Assembly (NCBI GenBank): GCA_963920705.1
Contig: CAWUCO010000090.1
Location: forward strand, 372,001-436,000
Direction: 5' to 3'
Length of the DNA stretch: 64,000 nt
Source of the DNA: Odiellus spinosus
Taxonomy: Eukaryota > Arthropoda > Arachnida > Opiliones > Phalangiidae
Numbering within the stretch: position 1 is the stretch's first letter; each line of letters opens with the position of its first letter. Shown here piece after piece: positions 48,630-59,547 of the stretch. The translations under genes were made by a program, and so were the position numbers. The notes beneath the pieces are model-generated. The model did no database searches. It worked only from the letters and a program-made list of their open reading frames with translations, and was not told the DNA's origin.

Positions 48630-51600
48630 CCGTTGAAAAACAAGAAAAATATGGCCAATTCAAGAAATCATACAATATCAAAATAGTCAAATTTCAGATT
48701 TTCAAAATTCGCTATTTGATATTAGATGTTTTTTGAATTGTCCATATTTTCCATGTTTTTCAACGGATTTTTGAAAACTCTTATTATTAAGACTATCCAT
48801 TAATTGCTCTTTCGAATGACTTTGTTTTTGTCTAAATTGCAAAATTGTGACAAATCTAAAATTGGTTAAAATTAAGCAAAACGCTTAAAAATCCAAGATT
48901 ATTGGATTCAAATGGACACAAAACTTTTGATTTTTAAGCGAATTAGACAAAATTAAGACCACTCGAAAGAGCAAATATTGGTCTATCTGAAAATCAAGAG
49001 TTTTGGAAAATCCGTTGAAAAACATGGAAAATATGGACAATTCATAAAACATCTAATATCAAAAAGCGAATTTTTAAAATCTGAAATTTGACTATTTTGA
49101 TATTCTATGATTTCTTGAATTGGCCATATTTTTCTTGTTTTTCAACGGATTTTCCAAAACTATTGTTTTTTAGATAGACCAAAATTTGGTCTTTCGAGTG
49201 GTCTTAATTTTGTCTAAATCGCTTAAAATTCAAAAGTTTTGTGTCCATTTGAATCCAATAATCTTGGATTTTTAAGCGTTTTTGCTTAATTTTAACCAAT
49301 TTTATATTTGTCACGTCTTGGCAATTTAGACAAAACCAAAGTCATTCGAAAGAGCAATTAATGGACAGTCTAAATAATAAGAGTTTTCAAAAATCCGTTG
49401 AAAAACAAGAAAAATATGGCCAATTCAAGAAATCATAGAATATCAAAATAGTCAAATTTCAGATTTTCAAAATTCGCTTTTTGATATTAGATGTTTTTTC
49501 AATTGTCCATATTTTCCATGTTTTTCAACGGATTTTTGAAAACTCTTATTATTTAAACTGTCCATTAATTGCTCTTTCGAATGACTTTGGTTTTGTCTAA
49601 ATTGCAAAATTGTGACAAATATAAAATTGGTTAAAATTAAGCAAAAACGCTTAAAAATCCAAGATTATTGGATTCAAATGGACACAAAACTTTTGATTTT
49701 TAAGCGATTTAGACAAAATTAAGACCACTCGAAAGAGCAAATATTGCTCTATCTAAAAAACAAGAGTTTTGGAAAATCCGTTGAAAAACATGGAAAATAT
49801 GGACAATTCATAAAACATCTAATATCAAAAAGCGAATTTTTAAAATCTGAAATTTGACTATTTTGATATTCTATGATTTCTTGAATTGGCCATATTTTTC
49901 TTGTTTTTCAACGGATTTTCCAAAACTATTGTTTTTTAGATAGACCAAAATTTGGTCTTTCGAGTGGTCTTAATTTTGTCTAAATCGCTTAAAATTCAAA
50001 AGTTTTGTGTCCATTTGAATCCAATAATCTTGGATTTTTAAGCGTTTTTGCTTAATTTTAACCAATTTTATATTTGTCACGTCTTGGCAATTTAGACAAA
50101 ACCAAAGTCATTCGAAAGAGCAATTAATGGACAGTCTAAATAATAAGAGTTTTCAAAAATCCGTTGAAAAACAAGAAAAATATGGCCAATTCAAGAAATC
50201 ATAGAATATCAAAATAGTCAAATTTCAGATTTTCAAAATTCGCTTTTTGATATTAGATGTTTTTTCAATTGTCCATATTTTCCATGTTTTTCAACGGATT
50301 TTTGAAAACTCTTATTATTTAAACTGTCCATTAATTGCTCTTTCGAATTACTTTGGTTTTGTCTAAATTGCAAAATTGTGACAAATATAAAATTGGTTAA
50401 AATTAAGCAAAAACGCTTAAAAATTCAAGATTATTGGATTCAAATGGACACAAAACTTTTGATTTTTAAGCGATTTAGACAAAATTAAGACCACTCGAAA
50501 GAGCAAATATTGCTCTATCTAAAAAACAAGAGTTTTGGAAAATCCGTTGAAAAACATGGAAAATATGGACAATTCAAAAAACATCTAATATCAAAAAGCG
50601 AATTTTGAAAATCTGAAATTTGACTATTTTGATATTCTATGATTTCTTGAATTGGCCATATTTTTCTTGTTTTTCAACGGATTTTTGAAAACTCTTATTA
50701 TTTAGACTGTCCATTAATTGCTCTTTCGAATGACTTTGGTTTTGTCTAAATTGCCAAAACGTGACAAATATAAAATTGGTTAAAATTAAGCAAAAACGCT
50801 TAAAAATCTAAGATTATTGGATTCAAATGGACACAAAACTTTTGAATTTTAAGCGATTTAGACAAAATTAAGACCACTCGAAAGACCAAATTTTGGTCTA
50901 TCTAAAAAACAATAGTTTTGGAAAATCCGTTGAAAAACAAGAAAAATATGGCCAATTCAAGAAATCATAGAATATCAAAATAGTCAAATTTCAGATTTTC
51001 AAAATTCGCTTTTTGATATTAGATGTTTTTTGAATTGTCCATATTTTCCATGTTTTTCAACGGATTTTTGAAAACTCTTATTATTTAAACTGTCCATTAA
51101 TTGCTCTTTCGAATGACTTTGTTTTGTCTAAATTGCAAAATTGTGACAAATATAAAATTGGTTAAAAATTAAGCAAAAACGCTTAAAAATCCAAGATTAT
51201 TGGATTCAAATGGACACAAAACTTTTGATTTTTAAGCGATTTAGACAAAATTAAGACCACTCGAAAGAGCAAATATTGCTCTATCTAAAAAACAAGAGTT
51301 TTGGAAAATCCGTTGAAAAACATGGAAAATATGGACAATTCAAAAAACATCTAATATCAAAAAGCGAATTTTGAAAATCTGAAATTTGACTATTTTGATA
51401 TTCTATGATTTCTTGAATTGGCCATATTTTTCTTGTTTTTCAACGGATTTTTGAAAACTCTTATTATTTAGACTGTCCATTAATTGCTCTTTCGAATGAC
51501 TTTGGTTTTGTCTAAATTGCAAAATTGTGACAATTCAAAAAACATCTAATATCAAAAAGCGAATTTTGAAAATCTGAAATTTGACTATTTTGATATTCTA

Positions 51601-51887
51601 TGATTTCTTGAATTGGCCATATTTTTCTTGTTTTTCAACGGATTTTTGAAAACTCTTATTATTTAGACTGTCCATTAATTGCTCTTTCGAATGACTTTGG
51701 TTTTGTCTAAATTGCCAAAACGTGACAAATATAAAATTGGTTAAAATTAAGCAAAAACGCTTAAAAATCTAAGATTATTGGATTCAAATGGACACAAAAC
51801 TTTTGAATTTTAAGCGATTTAGACAAAATTAAGACCACTCGAAAGACCAAATTTTGGTCTATCTAAAAAACAATAGTTTTGGAAAAT
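48630..51887. repeat. 3,258-bp higher-order repeat, copy 2 (contains 1,914-bp copy 3)
   Basis: Modules: K- 48630, L- 48767, K+ 49012, L+ 49149, K- 49395, L- 49532, K+ 49778, L+ 49915, K- 50161, L- 50298, K+ 50544, L- 50681, K- 50927, L- 51064, K+ 51310, truncated L- 51447, truncated K+ 51534, L- 51642. The string matches copy 1 exactly, with the same private markers. One difference is at the ends: L- 48384 finishes aacaagag before a tatttgatatt K-, while L- 51642 finishes aacaatag before a tttttgatatt K-. The period therefore breaks at 51888. Confidence 0.9.
51447..51641. repeat. Second copy of the truncated L/truncated K chimera
   Basis: L- 51447-51533 (87 bp) is fused to K+ 51534-51641 (108 bp) with the same gacaa joint (51529-51533) as at 48271. 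It lies exactly 3,258 bp downstream. The deletion therefore happened before the higher-order duplication. Confidence 0.9.
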
Positions 51888-54567
51888 CCGTTGAAAAACA
51901 AGAAAAATATGGCCAATTCAAGAAATCATAGAATATCAAAATAGTCAAATTTCAGATTTTCAAAATTCGCTTTTTGATATTAGATGTTTTTTGAATTGTC
52001 CATATTTTCCATGTTTTTCAACGGATTTTTGAAAACTCTTATTATTTAAACTGTCCATTAATTGCTCTTTCGAATGACTTTGTTTTGTCTAAATTGCAAA
52101 ATTGTGACAAATATAAAATTGGTTAAAAATTAAGCAAAAACGCTTAAAAATCCAAGATTATTGGATTCAAATGGACACAAAACTTTTGATTTTTAAGCGA
52201 TTTAGACAAAATTAAGACCACTCGAAAGAGCAAATATTGCTCTATCTAAAAAACAAGAGTTTTGGAAAATCCGTTGAAAAACATGGAAAATATGGACAAT
52301 TCAAAAAACATCTAATATCAAAAAGCGAATTTTGAAAATCTGAAATTTGACTATTTTGATATTCTATGATTTCTTGAATTGGCCATATTTTTCTTGTTTT
52401 TCAACGGATTTTTGAAAACTCTTATTATTTAGACTGTCCATTAATTGCTCTTTCGAATGACTTTGGTTTTGTCTAAATTGCAAAATTGTGACAAATATAA
52501 AATTGGTTAAAATTAAGCAAAAACGCTTAAAAATCCAAGATTATTGGATTCAAATGGACACAAAACTTTTGAATTTTAAGCGATTTAGACAAAATTAAGA
52601 CCACTCGAAAGACCAAATTTTGGTCTATCTAAAAAACAATAGTTTTGGAAAATCCGTTGAAAAACAAGAAAAATATGGCCAATTCAAGAAATCATAGAAT
52701 ATCAAAATAGTCAAATTTCAGATTTTCAAAATTCGCTTTTTGATATTAGATGTTTTTTGAATTGTCCATATTTTCCATGTTTTTCAACGGATTTTTGAAA
52801 ACTCTTATTATTTAAACTGTCCATTAATTGCTCTTTCGAATGACTTTGTTTTGTCTAAATTGCAAAATTGTGACAAATATAAAATTGGTTAAAATTAAGC
52901 AAAAACGCTTAAAAATCCAAGATTATTGGATTCAAATGGACACAAAACTTTTGATTTTTAAGCGATTTAGACAAAATTAAGACCACTCGAAAGACCAAAT
53001 TTTGGTCTATCTAAAAAACAAGAGTTTTGGAAAATTCGTTGAAAAACATGGAAAATATGGACAATTCAAAAAACATCTAATATCAAAAAGCGAATTTTGA
53101 AAATCTGAAATTTGACTATTTTGATATTCTATGATTTCTTGAATTGGCCATATTTTTCTTGTTTTTCAACGGATTTTTGAAAACTCTTATTATTTAGACT
53201 GTCCATTAATTGCTCTTTCGAATGACTTTGGTTTTGTCTAAATTGCAAAATTGTGACAAATATAAAATTGGTTAAAATTAAGCAAAAACGCTTAAAAATC
53301 CAAGATTATTGGATTCAAATGGACACAAAACTTTTGAATTTTAAGCGATTTAGACAAAATTAAGACCACTCGAAAGACCAAATTTTGGTCTATCTAAAAA
53401 ACAATAGTTTTGGAAAATCCGTTGAAAAACAAGAAAAATATGGCCAATTCAAGAAATCATACAATATCAAAATAGTCAAATTTCAGATTTTCAAAATTCG
53501 CTTTTTGATATTAGATGTTTTTTGAATTGTCCATATTTTCCATGTTTTTCAACGGATTTTTGAAAACTCTTATTATTTAAACTGTCCATTAATTGCTCTT
53601 TCGAATGACTTTGGTTTTGTCTAAATTGCAAAATTGTGACAAATATAAAATTGGTTAAAATTAAGCAAAAACGCTTAAAAATCCAAGATTATTGGATTCA
53701 AATGGACACAAAACTTTTGAATTTTAAGCGATTTAGACAAAATTAAGACCGCTCGAAAGACCAAATTTTGGTCTATCTAAAAAACAAGAGTTTTGGAAAA
53801 TTCGTTGAAAAACATGGAAAATATGGACAATTCAAAAAACATCTAATATCAAAAAGCGAATTTTGAAAATCTGAAATTTGACTATTTTGATATTCTATGA
53901 TTTCTTGAATTGGCCATATTTTTCTTGTTTTTCAACGGATTTTTGAAAACTCTTATTATTTAGACTGTCCATTAATTGCTCTTTCGAATGACTTTGGTTT
54001 TGTCTAAATTGCAAAATTGTGACAAATATAAAATTGGTTAAAATTAAGCAAAAACGCTTAAAAATCCAAGATTATTGGATTCAAATGGACACAAAACTTT
54101 TGAATTTTAAGCGATTTAGACAAAATTAAGACCACTCGAAAGACCAAATTTTGGTCTATCTAAAAAACAATAGTTTTGGAAAATCCGTTGAAAAACAAGA
54201 AAAATATGGCCAATTCAAGAAATCATACAATATCAAAATAGTCAAATTTCAGATTTTCAAAATTCGCTTTTTGATATTAGATGTTTTTTGAATTGTCCAT
54301 ATTTTCCATGTTTTTCAACGGATTTTTGAAAACTCTTATTATTTAAACTGTCCATTAATTGCTCTTTCGAATGACTTTGGTTTTGTCTAAATTGCAAAAT
54401 TGTGACAAATATAAAATTGGTTAAAATTAAGCAAAAACGCTTAAAAATCCAAGATTATTGGATTCAAATGGACACAAAACTTTTGAATTTTAAGCTATTT
54501 AGACAAAATTAAGACCACTCGAAAGACCAAATTTTGGTCTATCTAAAAAACAATAGTTTTGGAAAAT
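51888..54567. repeat. Block with every linker in - orientation and alternating K
   Basis: K modules start at 51888(-), 52271(+), 52654(-), 53036(+), 53419(-), 53802(+) and 54185(-). All linkers (52025, 52408, 52791, 53173, 53556, 53939, 54322) are L-. The part K- 51888, L- 52025 (ggttaaaaattaag), K+ 52271 repeats the string at 50927-51446 (offset 961 bp), this time followed by an intact L. K+ 53036 and K+ 53802 share a changed terminus, ttcgttgaaaaac, 766 bp apart. With those upstream, twelve successive linkers (50298-54567) point the same way. Confidence 0.87.
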
Positions 54568-57500
54568 CCGTTGAAAAACAAGAAAAATATGGCCAATTCA
54601 AGAAATCATAGAATATCAAAATAGTCAAATTTCAGATTTTCAAAATTCGCTTTTTGATATTAGATGTTTTTTGAATTGTCCATATTTTCCATGTTTTTCA
54701 ACGGATTTTCCAAAACTCTTGATTTTCAGATAGACCAATATTTGCTCTTTCGAGTGGTCTTAATTTTGTCTAAATCGCTTAAAAAACAAAAGTTTTGTGT
54801 CCATTTGAATCCAATAGTCTTGGATTTTTAAGCGTTTTTGCTTAATTTTAACCAATTTTATATTTGTCACAATTTTGCAATTTAGACAAAAACAAAGTCA
54901 TTCGAAAGAGCAATTAATGGACAGTCTTAAAAATAAGAGTTTTCAAAAATCCGTTGAAAAACAAGAAAAATATGGCCAATTCAAAAAACATCTAATATCA
55001 AAAAGCGAATTTTGAAAATCTGAAATTTGACTATTTTGATATTCTATGATTTCTTGAGTTGTCCACATTTTTCTTGTTTTTCAACGGATTTTTGAAAACT
55101 CTTATTATTTAGACTGTCCATTAATTGCTCTTTCGAATGACTTTGGTTTTGTCTAAATTGCAAAATTGTGACAAATATAAAATTGGTTAAAATTAAGCAA
55201 AAACGCTTAAAAATCCAAGACTATTGGATTCAAATGGACACAAAACTTTTGATTTTTAAGCGATTTAGACAAAATTAAGACCACTCGAAAAACCAAATTT
55301 TGGTCTATCTAAAAAACAAGAGTTTTGGAAAATCCGTTGAAAAACATGGAAAATATGGACAATTCAAAAAACATCTAATATCAAAAAGCGAATTTTGAAA
55401 ATCTGAAATTTGACTATTTTGATATTCTATGATTTCTTGAATTGGCCATATTTTTCTTGTTTTTCAACGGATTTTTGAAAACTCTTATTATTTAGACTGT
55501 CCAATAATTGCTCTTTCGAATGACTTTGGTTTTGTCTAAATTGCCAAAACGTGACAAATATAAAATTGGTTAAAATTAAGCAAAAACGCTTAAAAATCCA
55601 AGATTATTGGATTCAAATGGACACAAAACTTTTGAATTTTAAGCGATTTAGACAAAATTAAGACCACTCGAAAGACCAAATTTTGGTCTATCTAAAAAAC
55701 AATAGTTTTGGAAAATCCGTTGGAAAACAAGAAAAATATGGCCAATTCAAGAAATCATAGAATATCAAAATAGTCAAATTTCAGATTTTCAAAATTCGCT
55801 TTTTGATATTAGATGTTTTTTGAATTGTCCATATTTTCCATGTTTTTCAACGGATTTTTGAAAACTCTTATTATTAAGACTGTCCATTAATTGCTCTTTC
55901 GAATGACTTTGTTTTTGTCTAAATTGCAAAATTGTGACAAATATAAAATTGGTTAAAATTAAGCAAAAACGCTTAAAAATCCAAGATTATTGGATTCAAA
56001 TGGACACAAAACTTTTGATTTTTAAGCGATTTAGACAAAATTAAGACCACTCGAAAGACCAAATTTTGGTTTATCTAAAAAACAAGAGTTTTGGAAAATC
56101 CTTTGAAAAACATGGAAAATATGGACAATTCAAAAAACATCTAATATCAAAAAGCGAATTTTGAAAATCTGAAATTTGACTATTTTGATATTCTATGATT
56201 TCTTGAATTGGCCATATTTTTCTTGTTTTTCAACGGATTTTTGAAAACTCTTATTATTCAGACTGTCCATTAATTGCTCTTTCGAATGACTTTGGTTTTG
56301 TCTAAATTGCCAAAACGTGACAAATATAAAATTGGTTAAAATTAAGCAAAAACGCTTAAAAATCCAAGATTATTGGATTCAAATGGACACAAAACTTTTG
56401 AATTTTAAGCTATTTAGACAAAATTAAGACCACTCGAAAGACCAAATTTTTGTCTATCTAAAAAACAATAGTTTTGGAAAATCCGTTGAAAAACAAGAAA
56501 AATATGGCCAATTCAAGAAATCATAGAATATCAAAATAGTCAAATTTCAGATTTTCAAAATTCGCTTTTTGATATTAGATGTTTTTTGAATTGTCCATAT
56601 TTTCCATGTTTTTCAACGGATTTTCCAAAACTCTTGATTTTCAGATAGACCAATATTTGCTCTTTCGAGTGGTCGTAATTTTGTCTAAATCGCTTAAAAA
56701 TCAAAAGTTTTGTGTCCATTTGAATCCAATAATCTTGGATTTTTAAGCGTTTTTGCTTAATTTTAACCAATTTTATATTTGTCACAATTTTGCAATTTAG
56801 ACAAAAACAAAGTCATTCGAAAGAGCAATTAATGGACAGTCTTAAAAATAAGAGTTTTTAAAAAATCCGTTGAAAAACAAGAAAAATATGGCCAATTCAA
56901 AAAACATCTAATATCAAAAAGCGAATTTTGAAAATCTGAAATTTGACTATTTTGATATTCTATGATTTCTTGAATTGTCCACATTTTTCTTGTTTTTCAA
57001 CGGATTTTTGAAAACTCTTATTATTTAGACTGTCCATTAATTGCTCTTTCGAATGACTTTGGTTTTGTCTAAATTGCAAAATTGTGACAAATATAAAATT
57101 GGTTAAAATTAAGCAAAAACGCTTAAAAATCCAAGATTATTTGATTCAAATGGACACAAAACTTTTGATTTTTAAGCGATTTAGACAAAATTAAGACCAC
57201 TCGAAAGACCAAATTTTGGTCTATCTAAAAAACAAGAGTTTTGGAAAATCCGTTGAAAAACATGGAAAATATGGACAATTCAAAAAACATCTAATATCAA
57301 AAAGCGAATTTTGAAAATTTGAAATTTGACTATTTTGATATTCTATGATTTCTTGAATTGGCCATATTTTTCTTGTTTTTCAAGGGATTTTTGAAAACTC
57401 TTATTATTTAGACTGTCCATTAATTGCTCTTTCGAATGCCTTTGGTTTTGTCTAAATTGCCAAAACGTGACAAATATAAAATTGGTTAAAATTAAGCAAA

Positions 57501-58015
57501 AACGCTTAAAAATCCAAGATTATTGGATTCAAATGGACACAAAACTTTTGAATTTTAAGCTAATTAGACAAAATTAAGACCACTCGAAAGACCAAATTTT
57601 GGTCTATCTAAAAAACAATAGTTTTGGAAAATCCGTTGAAAAACAAGAAAAATATGGCCAATTCAAGAAATCATAGAATATCAAAATAGTCAAATTTCAG
57701 ATTTTCAAAATTCGCTTTTTGATATTAGATGTTTTTTGAATTGTCCATATTTTCCATTTTTTTCAACGGATTTTTGAAAACTCTTATTATTTAGACTGTC
57801 CATTAATTGCTCTTTAGAATGACTTTGGTTTTGTCTAAATTGCAAAATTGTGACAAATATAAAATTGGTTAAAATTAAGCAAAAACGCTTAAAAATCCAA
57901 GATTATTGGATTCAAATGGACACAAAACTTTTGAATTTTAAGCGATTTAGACAAAATTAAGACCACTCGAAAGACCAAATTTTGGTCAATCTAAATAACA
58001 ATAGTTTTGGAAAAT
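54568..58015. repeat. 1,915-bp higher-order repeat, two copies (second incomplete)
   Basis: Copy 1 runs from about L- 54322: K- 54568, L+ 54705, K+ 54951 (B/B), L- 55088, K+ 55334, L- 55471, K- 55717, L- 55854, K+ 56100. Copy 2 runs from L- 56237: K- 56483, L+ 56620 (247 bp), K+ 56867 (B/B), L- 57004, K+ 57250, L- 57387, K- 57633, L- 57770. Shared markers are ttaagctatttagac, gtcttaaaaataag and gtccacatttttc. The copies differ at several sites (for example gactattgg against gattatttg), so this duplication looks older than those at 28-51 kb. Confidence 0.86.
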
Positions 58016-59547
58016 CCGTTGAAAAACAAGAAAAATATGGCCAATACAAGAAATCATACAATATCAAAATAGTCAAATTTCAGATTTTCAAAATTCGCTT
58101 TTTGATATTAGATGTTTTTTGAATTGTCCATATTTTCCATGTTTTTCAACGGATTTTCCAAAACTCTTGTTTTTTAGATAGACCAATATTTGCTCTTTCG
58201 AGTGGTCTTAATTTTGTCTAAATCGCTTAAAATTCAAAAGTTTTGTGTCCATTTGAATCCAATAATCTTGGATTTTTAAGCGTTTTTGCTTAATTTTAAC
58301 CAATTTTATATTTGTCACAATTTTGCAATTTAGACAAAACCAAAGTCATTCGAAAGAGCAATTAATGGACAGTCTAAATAATAAGAGTTTTCAAAAATCC
58401 GTTGAAAAACAAGAAAAATGTGGACAATTCAAGAAATCATAGAATATCAAAATAGTCAAATTTCAGATTTTCAAAATTCGCTTTTTGATATTAGATGTTT
58501 TTTGAATTGGCCATATTTTTCTTGTTTTTCAACGGATTTTTGAAAACTCTTATTATTAAGACTGTCCATTAATTGCTCTTTCGAATGACTTTGTTTTTGT
58601 CTAAATTGCAAAATTGTGACAAATATAAAATTGGTTAAAATTAAGCAAGAACGCTTAAAAATCCAAGATTATTGGATTCAAATGGACACAAAACTTTTGA
58701 ATTTTAAGCGATTTAGACAAAATTAAGACCACTCGAAAGACCAAATTTTGGTCAATCTAAATAACAATAGTTTTGGAAAATCCGTTGAAAAACAAGAAAA
58801 ATATGGCCAATACAAGAAATCATACAATATCAAAATAGTCAAATTTCAGATTTTCAAAATTCGCTTTTTGATATTAGATGTTTTTTGAATTGTCCATATT
58901 TTCCATGTTTTTCAACGGATTTTCCAAAACTCTTGTTTTTTAGATAGACCAATATTTGCTCTTTCGAGTGGTCTTAATTTTGTCTAAATCGCTTAAAATT
59001 CAAAAGTTTTGTGTCCATTTGAATCCAATAATCTTGGATTTTTAAGCGTTTTTGCTTAATTTTAACCAATTTTATATTTGTCACAATTTTGCAATTTAGA
59101 CAAAACCAAAGTCATTCGAAAGAGCAATTAATGGACAGTCTAAATAATAAGAGTTTTCAAAAATCCGTTGAAAAACAAGAAAAATGTGGACAATTCAAGA
59201 AATCATAGAATATCAAAATAGTCAAATTTCAGATTTTCAAAATTCGCTTTTTGATATTAGATGTTTTTTGAATTGGCCATATTTTTCTTGTTTTTCAACG
59301 GATTTTTGAAAACTCTTATTATTAAGACTGTCCATTAATTGCTCTTTCGAATGACTTTGTTTTTGTCTAAATTGCAAAATTGTGACAAATATAAAATTGG
59401 TTAAAATTAAGCAAGAACGCTTAAAAATCCAAGATTATTGGATTCAAATGGACACAAAACTTTTGATTTTTAAGCGATTTAGACAAAATTAAAACCACTC
59501 GAAAGAGCAAATATTGGTCTATCTGAAAATCAAGAGTTTTGGAAAAT
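58016..59547. repeat. 766-bp unit x2 with symmetric-end K modules
   Basis: Modules: K- 58016 (ccaatacaag), L+ 58153, K- 58399 (B/B, aaaatgtggac), L- 58536 (gcaagaacgc), then K- 58782 (ccaatacaag), L+ 58919, K- 59165 (B/B), L- 59302 (gcaagaacgc, aaaaccactcg). The marker gtcaatctaaataac occurs in L- 57770 and L- 58536, 766 bp apart, so the crossover points lie inside L- modules. All four K modules in this stretch are in - orientation, which is unusual in this array. Confidence 0.88.

Noticed and set aside
56555..56785. Open frame of 76 codons on the - strand
   Set aside because: It starts at GTG. It is open because of one substitution (ggtcgtaat instead of ggtcttaat near 56675) that removes a TAA present in other copies. 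It is a chance frame in satellite sequence.
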